Shown here one piece after another: positions 8,767 to 16,913 of a stretch of 17,618 nucleotides of DNA; the stretch's first letter is position 1; every line of letters starts with the position of its first letter. The DNA comes from an uncultured Collinsella sp. GTDB lineage: Bacteria; Actinomycetota; Coriobacteriia; Coriobacteriales; Coriobacteriaceae. Location: assembly GCA_905197585.1 (NCBI GenBank), contig CAJJZO010000014.1, positions 1-17,618 on the forward strand, read 5' to 3'. Below the pieces are notes generated by a model. It did no database searches and had not been told where the DNA came from. It saw only the letters and a list, made by a program, of their open reading frames with translations. The position numbers and the translations under genes were made by a program.

Positions 8767-10158
8767 ATGACGGTGGATTTAAACAGGCTGATTCTGGGTA
8801 AGAGCTACAACTCTACCAAGGTCTTTCGTACGGCCCAGCATGTGGTTCAGGCCATCCTGCTCGGTGTTGTCGTTCCGGCGCTTATCCTGCTGCTTATCTG
8901 GGATTTAACCGATAACCCCAATCCCGTTCCGGGCGTTGTCGTTATTGCCGGCCTGGTCATGCTGTGCTTCTTCTTCTCGTATGTCTTTGTGGTCCCCGAC
9001 GACCTCACATCGAGCGCAACCGACCGTACGCTCGCCATCGCATCAAAAATATTCGCCTACACGTCGCGTGGCCTTACGCCCGAAGCGGCCCTGGGCGCCT
9101 CTAAAATCATTCTGTCCGAGACCATCGCCTCTGCCATCTGTTTTACCGACGGCAAGCAGGTGCTGGCAAGCTGGGGCGAGGACTCGGCAAAGTGCCCTGC
9201 CGGCACCCCGGTCGTGCTCAAGACCACGCTCAACGTGATCGAGTCCGGCGAACAGAGCGTGTTTTCGCGTGACGCCTCCAATGAGACGGGCGGCTATTTT
9301 CCCCGCCTGCGCGCCGGCATTGTCGCGCCGCTTACCGTGCGCGGGCATTGCGTGGGCACACTCGAGCTGTATTATCCCCGCCTGAGCAGCATTGATATGC
9401 GCCAAACGGCCCTAGCCTCGGGTTTTGCCGACCTCATTTCCACGCAGCTCGCCAGCTTTGAGCTCGAGCGCCAAGACGAGCTCACGGCCCGCGTTGAGCT
9501 TCGCGCCCTGCAGTCGCAGGTCGACCCGCATTTTCTATTCAATACCATTAGCACGATCGTGTCGCTCGTTCGAACCGAGCCCGACAAGGCGCGATCGTTG
9601 CTGATCGACTTTTCCAACTACTATCGTCAGACGCTTTCTGACTCCGATACGCTCACCACGCTCGAGCACGAGGTGGAACAGGGCACTCGTTATATCAATC
9701 TTATGCAGGCCCGGTACGGCGACGGCCGTCTGCGCGTTTCGGTCGACATCGACTTTGAGGTGCGCGACAGCCTGGTACCGCCGTTTATCTTGCAGCCGCT
9801 GCTCGAAAACTGCATCAAGCATGCGCAGCGCGAGATCGAGCCGCTTTCTATTCGTGTTAGGGCTTTTGAGACCGATGACGGCTTGGAGATCATCGTCGAA
9901 GATGACGGCATCGGTATGAGCGAAGAAGTCTGCGCGCATCTGTTTGAGCAGCATCGCCGAGAGGAGCCCGAGAGCATTACCGCCGACGGCTCCATCAAGC
10001 GAGGTTGCGGCCTGGCGCTCTTCAACGTGCTTCAGCGCATCCATTTCTTTTACGGAGAAGATTCTGGCATGCGCGTGAAGTCCCAGGAGGGCGTGGGAAC
10101 GCAGGTCATCGTTGAGTTGAACGGCGAGCCGCATGAGCCGGCGCCGCTAACGGTGTAG
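8767..10158 (+). CDS. LytS-like sensor histidine kinase of TCS1 (2 TM, GAF, His_kinase, HATPase)
   Basis: This 463-residue protein has two membrane helices (about 25-46 and 56-76) joined by a short loop, so almost nothing is exposed outside. A GAF-like domain follows (about 85-225), then the LytS-type His_kinase domain with QVDPHFLFNT (phospho-acceptor His255), and an ATPase domain with N box LLENCIKHA (Asn348), DDGIGM (380-384) and GCGLALFN (413-420). It lacks the five-helix 5TMR-LYT sensor of classical LytS. It phosphorylates the LytTR regulator encoded 38 nt downstream. The ATG at 8767 is preceded by AAAAGGGG. Its catalytic region is closely similar to the second kinase at 14685, showing that the two are paralogues. 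The signal is not known; a cytosolic ligand bound by the GAF domain is likely. Confidence 0.9.
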   Translation: MTVDLNRLILGKSYNSTKVFRTAQHVVQAILLGVVVPALILLLIWDLTDNPNPVPGVVVIAGLVMLCFFFSYVFVVPDDLTSSATDRTLAIASKIFAYTSRGLTPEAALGASKIILSETIASAICFTDGKQVLASWGEDSAKCPAGTPVVLKTTLNVIESGEQSVFSRDASNETGGYFPRLRAGIVAPLTVRGHCVGTLELYYPRLSSIDMRQTALASGFADLISTQLASFELERQDELTARVELRALQSQVDPHFLFNTISTIVSLVRTEPDKARSLLIDFSNYYRQTLSDSDTLTTLEHEVEQGTRYINLMQARYGDGRLRVSVDIDFEVRDSLVPPFILQPLLENCIKHAQREIEPLSIRVRAFETDDGLEIIVEDDGIGMSEEVCAHLFEQHRREEPESITADGSIKRGCGLALFNVLQRIHFFYGEDSGMRVKSQEGVGTQVIVELNGEPHEPAPLTV

Positions 10159-10196
10159 CACGCGGTTGGATTGAGAGAAAAAGAGGGGAAGCGCAT

Positions 10197-10931
10197 ATGT
10201 CCGAAGGCTGGAACATCCTGGTGGTTGATGACGAGCCTCCCATTAGGGCTGAGCTACGCTATCTGTTGGAAAAGGATACGCGTGTGGGTCAGATTGCCGA
10301 GGCGGGCAATGTCACCGAAGCCGTGGAGTCGATTCTGTCGAACAAGCCCGACGTGCTGTTTTTAGACATTACCATGCCCGGTCGCTCGGGAATTGAGCTT
10401 GCCGAGACGCTGCAGAACCTAAAGACGCCGCCGATCGTGGTGTTTGTGACGGCATTTGCCGAGTATGCGGCCGATGCCTATAACCTCGATGCTGTCGATT
10501 ACATCGTCAAACCGGTCGAGGATGCCCGCTTGTCAAAGGCGCTCGACAAGATTGAGACCGCCCTGGGCGCTCGCCGTGTCGTTCATGCTCCGCGCCAACC
10601 TTTGCGCCTGACGGTGGATCGCGGGGGCAAAAAGGTATTCATTCCCGTGGCGGATGTCTGCTACTTCGAGGCGCGCGCCGATTTTTGCAACGCCGTTTGC
10701 GCCGAGGGAACATACCTGATCAATGAGTCGATTTCCTCGCTCGAGCGGCGCCTGGCCTCCGAGGGCTTTATCCGTGTCCACCGCAGTTATCTGGTCAATT
10801 TGGAAGACGTGCACAATGTCGAGATCGGCTCCACGGGTCTTATGGAGCTCAGGCTCGATCGCGTAACCTCGACGGTGCCTGTGTCCCGTCGTCGCGCTGC
10901 CGAGGTCAAGGCACACTTGGGGCTTGCGTAG
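10197..10931 (+). CDS. LytTR-family response regulator of TCS1
   Basis: This 244-residue cytosolic regulator has a receiver domain (about 5-120) with acidic pair Asp11/Asp12, phospho-acceptor Asp57 in LFLDITMP, Thr85 in FVTA and Lys105 in IVKPV. A LytTR DNA-binding domain (about 138-244) follows, with the family motif FIRVHRSYLVN. When phosphorylated by the upstream kinase it should bind pairs of 9-bp direct repeats and activate nearby promoters. A candidate pair lies at 5624-5653, ahead of the permease gene. An AGAGGGGAAG ribosome site precedes the ATG. It is similar throughout to the regulator at 16101. Confidence 0.92.
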   Translation: MSEGWNILVVDDEPPIRAELRYLLEKDTRVGQIAEAGNVTEAVESILSNKPDVLFLDITMPGRSGIELAETLQNLKTPPIVVFVTAFAEYAADAYNLDAVDYIVKPVEDARLSKALDKIETALGARRVVHAPRQPLRLTVDRGGKKVFIPVADVCYFEARADFCNAVCAEGTYLINESISSLERRLASEGFIRVHRSYLVNLEDVHNVEIGSTGLMELRLDRVTSTVPVSRRRAAEVKAHLGLA

Positions 10932-10964
10932 GCGGTCTGCAGCCCGTCGTTTACCACCGCAGGT

Positions 10965-10991
10965 TTGGCATGACCGTGCGGTGGGCATAAT
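10965..10991 (+). promoter_or_regulatory. Candidate sigma-A promoter ahead of the phospholipase-like gene
   Basis: TTGGCA (10965-10970) and CATAAT (10986-10991) resemble -35 and -10 boxes but the spacer is 15 bp, shorter than the usual 17. CCACCGCA (10953-10960) pairs with TGCGGTGG (10976-10983) across the site, which could be an operator or a weak terminator of the regulator gene. Confidence 0.3.
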
Positions 10992-11023
10992 GGGTGACAT
11001 CGAATGAAATCGAAAGGATCATT

Positions 11024-11968
11024 ATGCCCGCGCTCATTACGCATCATCTGTTTGGCGAGGAAAGCATCGACCGTCTTCCGCAGGGCGTTATTGCGTCCGA
11101 CGAGGAGCGCATCGCCTTTATCCTGGGAAACCAAGGTCCCGACCCGTTTTTCTTCCACATACTCACGCCACGCGTTTCCGACTGCACGTCGCTTGCCCAG
11201 GTCATGCACCGCTCGCGCATGTCGCGCCAGTTCTCGTGCCTGCGCGACGGCGTGTCACACCTGCAGCCGCGCGATGCCAATCTAGGTCGTGCCTTTGCGC
11301 TGGGCCTGCTGTCTCATTACGTGCTCGACCGCAACGCTCATCCCTTTGTCTATGAGCAGCAGTTTGGCATTGTCGAGTCCGATTCAGAGCTTGAGGATTC
11401 GAGCAGTCAGGTCCATGCCGTGATCGAGAGCGACCTGGATGTGCTGATGCTGCAGCTTAAACGCGATGGCGCTACGGTTGACGATTACCCGCCGGCGGGC
11501 GAGATCGTCACCACCGATCGCATCAATCGCGTGGCCGGCGTGCTGATGAGCTATGTTGCCGGACGCGTGTACGGCATTGACATTCCGGCAGGGGAGTACG
11601 GTGCTGCCGTTGCCAATATGCAGCGACTTTACCGCGCGATTGAGCCCGCCGGCTCGGTAAAGACGCGCGCGATTGCCCTGGTTGAGGGCTTGGTGCACGA
11701 CTACTCGCTGCTCGACGGCCTTGCCCATCGCGTGACGACGGAGCTGCCCGAGCGCACCGGTAACCTGGGCCATCTGACATGGAAGAATCCCTTTACCGAC
11801 GAGGTCTCGAACGAGAGTTTCCCCGAGGTCTTTGATCGCGCGCTGGTCGATTACGAGTGCACGGTCGCACGTTTTATCGAGACCGGTGACATGGATGCCG
11901 TGACCAGTCACGTCAACTACAGCGGTCGCGTGCTCGAAGCCGATGAGGAGTTCGACCGCGAGGAATAG
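11024..11968 (+). CDS. Zinc-dependent phospholipase C-like family protein
   Basis: The 314-residue product fits the Zn_dep_PLPC family. Conserved elements are THHLFGEE near the N-terminus, GNQGPDPFFFH (35-45) with metal-ligand candidates Asp40 and His45, LLSHYVLDRNAHP (95-107) with His98, Asp102 and His106, and HAVIESD (131-137) with His131 and Glu135. These form the expected trinuclear zinc site. Unlike secreted clostridial alpha-toxins there is no signal peptide or C2-type domain, so it is probably cytosolic and not a toxin; its substrate is unknown. The frame extends to a GTG at 10994, but the ATG at 11024 has a GAAAGGA site and aligns with the family start. The next gene starts about 100 bp downstream. 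Confidence 0.8.
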   Translation: MPALITHHLFGEESIDRLPQGVIASDEERIAFILGNQGPDPFFFHILTPRVSDCTSLAQVMHRSRMSRQFSCLRDGVSHLQPRDANLGRAFALGLLSHYVLDRNAHPFVYEQQFGIVESDSELEDSSSQVHAVIESDLDVLMLQLKRDGATVDDYPPAGEIVTTDRINRVAGVLMSYVAGRVYGIDIPAGEYGAAVANMQRLYRAIEPAGSVKTRAIALVEGLVHDYSLLDGLAHRVTTELPERTGNLGHLTWKNPFTDEVSNESFPEVFDRALVDYECTVARFIETGDMDAVTSHVNYSGRVLEADEEFDREE

Positions 11969-12069
11969 GGCCCGTGCGTGCCCCTTTGCCGAATCCTTAC
12001 CGGCGGTTCTGGACAATTAGGGTACGATGAACTAACTGCATATCGGGCGAATACGAAGGGTCCCTGTCC

Positions 12070-13329
12070 ATGAAATACACCAAGCTCGAGCGTAACTGGG
12101 TTATGTACGATGTGGGCAATTCGGCACTCGTGCTGCTCAATACCTCGGTGGTGCCCATTTACTTTAATGCCATCAATACCGGCGCTTCCTCGGCCGACCT
12201 GGTGGTCGCCTGGGGCAATGCGCAGACGATCGCCTCGCTGGTCATCGCCATGCTCATGCCCATTCTGGGCGCGCTTGCCGACTATGCCGGCAACAAGATC
12301 AAGTTCTTCTTGGGCTTCTTCCTCACGGGCCTGGTGCTTTGCCTGGCGCAGGCTATCCCAATGTCCGCCATGGCATTTTTGACCGTGTACGTGCTGTGCA
12401 CCATCGGCCTTAACTCTTCTATGACGTTCTACGACGCCATGCTGCCCGACATTACCACCGACGAGCGCATGGACGCCGTGTCCAGCTCGGGCTATGCCTG
12501 GGGCTACATCGGTTCCACCGTGCCGTTCGTCATCTGCCTGGCGCTCATCATGGGTGGCCCCGCTCTTGGCGTCCCTACCATGCTGGCAACGCGTCTGTCG
12601 TTTATCATCACTGGCGCCTGGTGGCTCATCTTTACTCTGCCGCTCATTCGCACCTATAAGCAAAAGTACGGTCGCGAGCGCGGTCCCGAGGACACCATCG
12701 GCCACATCGTGGGCGGTGTGTTCTCCGAGGTCGGACACACCATGCGCGAGATCGCCCACAACAAGACCGTGCTGGTCTACATGATTGCGTTCTTCTTCTA
12801 TATCGACGGTGTGCACACGGTCATTTCCATGGCTACCAGCTACGGCTCGGCTTTGGGCATCGATTCGACCCAGTTGGTCCTGGCGCTGCTCGTCACGCAG
12901 TTCGTGGCCTTTCCATCCGCCATCATCTACGGCAAGCTCGCCGGACGCGTGGGCACGCTCAACATGATCCTGGTGGCAGTCGCCGCCTACATGGGCATTG
13001 TGCTGTTCGCCGCGTTCTTCCTAAAGACCGCCTTTGAATTCTGGGTGCTTGCCATTATGGTCGGCCTGTTCCAGGGTGGCGTGCAGGCGCTTAGCCGTAG
13101 CTACTTTGGCCGCATTATCCCCAAGGAAAAGTCCAACGAGTACTACGGCTTCTTTGACATCTTCGGTCGCTATGCAAGCGTCATGGGCACTTTCCTAGTG
13201 TCGGTCGTCACCTCGCTGACCGGCAACCCGTCGCTGGGCGTCCTTTCCATTGGCGTGCTGCTGATCGTTGGCTTTATGCTGCTGGTCCGCCTGTCCCGCA
13301 TGACTCGGGCGGCAGAGCATGCCGCATAG
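12070..13329 (+). CDS. UMF1/Atg22-type MFS transporter
   Basis: This 419-residue protein with about 12 membrane helices belongs to the major facilitator superfamily. The start (KLERNWVMYDVGNSA, 5-19) and the DYAGNK loop after helix 3 match the UMF1 group related to yeast Atg22, the vacuolar amino-acid exporter. Length matches the bacterial family. In bacteria the substrate is generally not known; amino-acid or small metabolite export is an inference from Atg22. AAGGG (12056-12060) serves as ribosome site. The gene has its own spacer on both sides and is closed by a hairpin terminator, so it looks like a separate unit. No clear promoter could be identified in the 101-bp gap before it. Confidence 0.85.
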   Translation: MKYTKLERNWVMYDVGNSALVLLNTSVVPIYFNAINTGASSADLVVAWGNAQTIASLVIAMLMPILGALADYAGNKIKFFLGFFLTGLVLCLAQAIPMSAMAFLTVYVLCTIGLNSSMTFYDAMLPDITTDERMDAVSSSGYAWGYIGSTVPFVICLALIMGGPALGVPTMLATRLSFIITGAWWLIFTLPLIRTYKQKYGRERGPEDTIGHIVGGVFSEVGHTMREIAHNKTVLVYMIAFFFYIDGVHTVISMATSYGSALGIDSTQLVLALLVTQFVAFPSAIIYGKLAGRVGTLNMILVAVAAYMGIVLFAAFFLKTAFEFWVLAIMVGLFQGGVQALSRSYFGRIIPKEKSNEYYGFFDIFGRYASVMGTFLVSVVTSLTGNPSLGVLSIGVLLIVGFMLLVRLSRMTRAAEHAA

Positions 13330-13376
13330 GAGCGAGCGGCTATTGTGCCTGTCCACGGTACTCTTTTGGGGTTATC

Positions 13377-13427
13377 CGCAATAAACATTGCGACTTGCGA
13401 GCAATGATTTGCCCAAGTGGGTATGAT
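13377..13427 (+). promoter_or_regulatory. Candidate operator palindrome and -10 box ahead of the glycosyltransferase-TCS2 operon
   Basis: CGCAAT (13377-13382) and ATTGCG (13387-13392) form a 16-bp palindrome with a 4-bp centre, and a third half-site GCAAT lies at 13401-13405. TATGAT at 13422-13427 resembles a -10 box. TTGCGA occurs at 13395-13400 but the spacer of 21 bp is too long. The combination could be a regulated promoter; evidence is by eye only. Confidence 0.3.
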
Positions 13428-13443
13428 GGAATCAGCTAGGTCG

Positions 13444-13479
13444 CGGGGCGTCGCCTGTGTTTGGCGGCGTCCCGTTTTT
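13444..13479 (+). terminator. Terminator hairpin between the MFS gene and the glycosyltransferase gene
   Basis: A 12-bp stem with two wobble pairs (13444-13455 with 13463-13474) and a 7-nt loop is followed by TTTTT. It ends 22 nt before the glycosyltransferase start codon, so it lies downstream of the only promoter-like box in the gap. Confidence 0.85.
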
Positions 13480-13500
13480 GTGTTGCAGGGAGGGTAAGGC

Positions 13501-14688
13501 ATGAACGCCACAGTCGTGATTCCAACGTATTGGGCGGGCGATGACGCTTGCGCAAACGCCCCTGGCACCTATGACCATTCGACGCGACTCAACGCCGACA
13601 ATCCCGAACTCGACCGCTGTCTGGCCTCGCTTGAGCAGGTACGTGACATCCCGCGCATCATCCTTTTGGTGGTCTGTCCCGTTTCTGCCACAGCCGATGT
13701 GTCGCTGCGCGTGCACGAGATTGTCGACGCGCATCCCACGCTCAAGGTTACCGTTGTCACCAACACCCAGGCCTCGCGCATTGCAGACCGGGTTGCTCAG
13801 ATCGCGCCCAAGGGTTCGGGCGAGTGCGTGAGCCTGCGAGGCTACGGTGCCATCCGCAACATGGGGCTAGCCTGTGCCGCTGTGCTGGGGCATGACGCGG
13901 TTATCTTTTTGGATGACGATGAGACTGTCATCGACGCCGACTTTATGAAGCGCGCGACCTATGCGTTGGGGCAGCAGACACGTCAGGGCTTGCCGATCTT
14001 GGTCAAGAGCGGCTATTTCTACGATCGCGACGGCTCGCCGCTGGCTCCCGCGGACAAGGCGGGCATCTGCCATCGTTGGTGGACCAAGCGCATCGAGTTC
14101 AACCGTTGGATGAAAAAGGCGCTCTCGGGCACCCGCATCTCGCGCTCCAACTACGTGTGTGGCGGCCTGATGGCCCTGCACGCCCGCGCCTTTACGCGTG
14201 TGGCCTTTGACCCGTTTATCACCCGCGGCGAGGACTTGGATTACCTCTTTAACATGCGCATGTTTGGCTACGACGTGTGGTTCGATAACGAGTGGACCGT
14301 GCGCCATCTGCCTCCGGAGTCCGAAAAGCGCTCACCGCGCTTTATGCAGGATGTATACCGTTGGTACTACGAACGGGCCAAGTTGACATTCGCCGCGCAT
14401 CAAAAGGAGCTCATTCCCGTTACGGCGGCATCGCTCATGCCCTACCCGGGCCCGTGGATTTCGCGCGAGCTCGACGACCGCGTGCGCAAGACCGCTATGG
14501 TCCGCAGCGTGTTTACCCGCGAGCATGAGGGCTACCTGCGCATCTGGCGCCATGGTATCGACGAGGCAAAGGCCTATGCGCGCCAAAACGCTGCAAGCTA
14601 CCTGCGTTTCCAGAGCTTTTGGCCCAAGATCATGGACGGGCTTTGGCGTGACGCACAACTGATCAGTATCCTGGAGGGGGCCGAATGA
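13501..14688 (+). CDS. Family 2-like glycosyltransferase, translationally coupled to TCS2 kinase
   Basis: This 395-residue protein begins ATVVIPTYW, the first strand of a GT-A fold. FLDDDE (136-141) is the DXD-type metal and nucleotide-sugar site, and RGEDLDYLFNM (242-252) is the family's ED motif near the acceptor. No membrane helix is evident, so it should work at the inner face of the membrane or in the cytosol, moving a sugar from a nucleotide donor. Donor and acceptor are unknown. Its stop codon overlaps the start of the downstream sensor kinase gene (ATGA, 14685-14688), so the two are likely translated together. AGGGAGGGTAAGG is a strong ribosome site. A long C-terminal region (about 280-395) after the catalytic core has no motif that I recognise. 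Confidence 0.8.
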   Translation: MNATVVIPTYWAGDDACANAPGTYDHSTRLNADNPELDRCLASLEQVRDIPRIILLVVCPVSATADVSLRVHEIVDAHPTLKVTVVTNTQASRIADRVAQIAPKGSGECVSLRGYGAIRNMGLACAAVLGHDAVIFLDDDETVIDADFMKRATYALGQQTRQGLPILVKSGYFYDRDGSPLAPADKAGICHRWWTKRIEFNRWMKKALSGTRISRSNYVCGGLMALHARAFTRVAFDPFITRGEDLDYLFNMRMFGYDVWFDNEWTVRHLPPESEKRSPRFMQDVYRWYYERAKLTFAAHQKELIPVTAASLMPYPGPWISRELDDRVRKTAMVRSVFTREHEGYLRIWRHGIDEAKAYARQNAASYLRFQSFWPKIMDGLWRDAQLISILEGAE

Positions 14689-16028
14689 TCGACCGCCGCG
14701 CCCAGCGCGATAGTTCAATATCAATCTTTCGCATCATTGCCGTTGCCTGCGCCATTTGCGTGCTGGTGTACTTTATTTTTGCCTTGGTGACCGGTATCGA
14801 GCCGATCGCCACGGTGATTGCCTGCGCGCTGCTGTGCATCTTTCTGTGCATCTTTATCTTTTTGACGCTCAATCCCGATTCGGTGCGCTCCCAGTACACC
14901 GAGGAGACGCTCTCGGTGGCCTCGGCCATGCTCGAGGACATTAAGGGCGGTCTGACGCAGGAGTCGGCGCGTTTGGTGTGCCGGCGCATTTTGCCCGAGA
15001 CGCGCGCCATGACGGTGGCCATCACCGACGAGGACAACGTGCTTGCCTGCGCGGGCGAGTTTGAGGAAAAACTGCTGCCCGATACTCCCATCCACACGCT
15101 TGCCACACGCTACGTTATCGAACATGGCATCGTGCAGTCGTTCAACCGTATGGTGGATGTCGTGGGCTCGGACGGCTCGCACAACCAAGTCCCCGCCGGC
15201 ATTATCGCCCCCATCAAGGTGGGCGATCGTACCGTCGGCACGCTCAAGTTCTACTACAAGACCCCGCGCGCCGTCGACCGTACCCAGTATGCGCTTGCCT
15301 CGGGCTTTGCCGAGATCTTGTCCACACAGCTCGCCATCCACGAGCTCGAGGTGCAAAAGGAACTCACGGCGCGCGCCGAGGTGCGTGCGCTGCAGGCGCA
15401 GATTAACCCGCACTTCCTGTTCAACACGCTGAACACCATTGCATCGTTTACGCGCACCGACCCGCTGCGGGCCCGCGAACTGCTTCGTGAGTTCTCATCG
15501 TTCTATCGTGCCACGCTCGACAACTCGGGATCGCTTATTCCGGTCTCGCGTGAGGTCGCACAGACCAAGCGCTACCTTACCTTTGAGAAGGCCCGCTTTG
15601 GCGAGGACCGCGTGCTTGCGACGTTCGATGTGTCCGAGGACGTGGAAGATACGCTGGTGCCGGCGTTCGTGATCCAGCCGATTGTCGAGAACGCCGTACG
15701 TCATGGTATGGGCGATGACGACGCCCTGAGGATCGACGTGACCGTTCACCAAGACGGCGAGGATGCAATCTTGATTGCCGTGGCCGATAATGGCGTGGGC
15801 ATGGATGAGGGTACCGCCGCCAGACTGTTTGACGAGCGTTCTGCCCGTCCCGACGCCAGCTCTCCCCAGGGTGGCGGCGCCGGTGTGGCCATGCACAATA
15901 TTTCGGAGCGCATCCATCGCTTTTATGGGCCGCACTCCTATACGCGTGTCGAATCGGCGCCGGGCAAGGGCACCAAAGTGCTCCTTCATCTTGATTTGTC
16001 AGAGAGCATCTTTGACATTCAAGAGTAA
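14685..16028 (+). CDS. LytS-like sensor histidine kinase of TCS2 (2 TM, GAF, His_kinase, HATPase)
   Basis: This 447-residue kinase has two membrane helices (about 14-35 and 40-61) with only about five residues between them, a GAF-like domain (about 70-220), the motif QINPHFLFNT with phospho-acceptor His243, the N box IVENAVRHG (Asn336), and ADNGVGM (367-373). It is a paralogue of the kinase at 8767: in the 77-residue block around the phospho-acceptor His I count 50 identical residues. It starts inside the last codon of the glycosyltransferase gene, with GGAGGGGG just upstream as ribosome site. Its partner regulator starts 72 nt after its stop. With so little outside the membrane, a cytosolic or membrane-derived signal is likely. 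Confidence 0.9.
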   Translation: MIDRRAQRDSSISIFRIIAVACAICVLVYFIFALVTGIEPIATVIACALLCIFLCIFIFLTLNPDSVRSQYTEETLSVASAMLEDIKGGLTQESARLVCRRILPETRAMTVAITDEDNVLACAGEFEEKLLPDTPIHTLATRYVIEHGIVQSFNRMVDVVGSDGSHNQVPAGIIAPIKVGDRTVGTLKFYYKTPRAVDRTQYALASGFAEILSTQLAIHELEVQKELTARAEVRALQAQINPHFLFNTLNTIASFTRTDPLRARELLREFSSFYRATLDNSGSLIPVSREVAQTKRYLTFEKARFGEDRVLATFDVSEDVEDTLVPAFVIQPIVENAVRHGMGDDDALRIDVTVHQDGEDAILIAVADNGVGMDEGTAARLFDERSARPDASSPQGGGAGVAMHNISERIHRFYGPHSYTRVESAPGKGTKVLLHLDLSESIFDIQE

Positions 16029-16100
16029 AATAAAAGGCTACGGGCTCAACGTCATGCGACGGATGCCCGGCGTAGTTAGTTGACGAAAGGTTTTATCCCT

Positions 16101-16817
16101 ATGCTGCGTGCGATGATTGTGGATGATGAGGCGCCGGCTCGCTCGGAGCTTCGCTTCCTGCTCGAGCAAACGGGCAAGATCGGCACGATCACGGAGGCGT
16201 CGAGCGTCCGCTCCGCCATCGAGATGCTTATGGAAAGTCGCGTGGATGTCGTGTTTCTCGATATCTCGATGCCCGGTGCCTCGGGCCTGCAACTTGCCGA
16301 GGCGCTGCATAAGCTCAAAAATCCGCCGGCGATCGTGTTTGTGACTGCGTATAGTGACCATGCGGTCGAGGCATTCGACGTGGATGCCGTCGATTATCTG
16401 ATGAAGCCGGTCGAAGAAGCTCGCTTGGATCGCGCGATCGAGAAGGTCATGCAACGCGCCAAGCCGGTTACGGACAGCAAGGTGACCATCGAGCGTATCC
16501 CGGTGGAAAAGGGCGGCCGCAAGGTGCTCATTCCCGTGGACGATATTCGCTTTATCATGGCCAAGGACGATTACTCCTGCATCTATACCGTCGATGATCG
16601 CTTTTTGTCGACGACCTCGCTGGCGCAGTTTGAGGCCAAACTCTGCGACTTTGGCTTCTTCCGTGTTCACCGCCGCTATATCGTCAACTTGGCGTGCGTC
16701 ACGGATGTGGAGACGGTGCCCTCGGGCGCCATCCAGCTGGGCATTACGGGCGTCGACGAACGCGTGCCGGTTTCGCGCCGCCGCGTCGTGCCGCTCAAGA
16801 AGGCTCTGAGTCTCTAG
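16101..16817 (+). CDS. LytTR-family response regulator of TCS2
   Basis: This 238-residue regulator has a receiver domain with Asp8/Asp9/Glu10, phospho-acceptor Asp54 in VFLDISMP, Thr82 in FVTA and Lys102 in LMKPV. A LytTR domain follows (about 132-238) with FFRVHRRYIVN. The frame can extend upstream to a TTG at 16080, but the ATG at 16101 gives the normal receiver start (MLRAMIVDDE) and has GAAAGG before it. The 72-nt gap after the kinase can fold: CTACG (16039-16043) with CGTAG (16071-16075), enclosing CGTC/GACG. It is closely similar to the regulator at 10197. Targets may include its own operon, but I found no clear 9-bp repeat pair upstream of 13501. Confidence 0.92.
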   Translation: MLRAMIVDDEAPARSELRFLLEQTGKIGTITEASSVRSAIEMLMESRVDVVFLDISMPGASGLQLAEALHKLKNPPAIVFVTAYSDHAVEAFDVDAVDYLMKPVEEARLDRAIEKVMQRAKPVTDSKVTIERIPVEKGGRKVLIPVDDIRFIMAKDDYSCIYTVDDRFLSTTSLAQFEAKLCDFGFFRVHRRYIVNLACVTDVETVPSGAIQLGITGVDERVPVSRRRVVPLKKALSL

Positions 16818-16823
16818 CACACT

Positions 16824-16874
16824 GGCCCCGCAGCCCTGTAGACCCATCGTCTGCGGAGCCGTGGGGCCTTTTTT
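16824..16874 (+). terminator. Terminator of the TCS2 operon
   Basis: GGCCCC (16824-16829) pairs with GGGGCC (16863-16868), followed by TTTTTT. An inner or competing stem CCGCAG/CTGCGG (16828-16833, 16851-16856) lies inside. Confidence 0.85.
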
Positions 16875-16913
16875 GTATGTATCTGCCGAATCGTTTTTTG
16901 CGGAAGGGATCCC

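Noticed and set aside
11024..11968. Phospholipase C toxin
   Set aside because: It has the zinc-site motifs, but no signal peptide and no membrane-binding C-terminal domain, so a secreted toxin role is not supported.
11998..12028. TACGAT as a -10 box ahead of the UMF1-type gene
   Set aside because: No acceptable -35 hexamer at 16-18 bp upstream.
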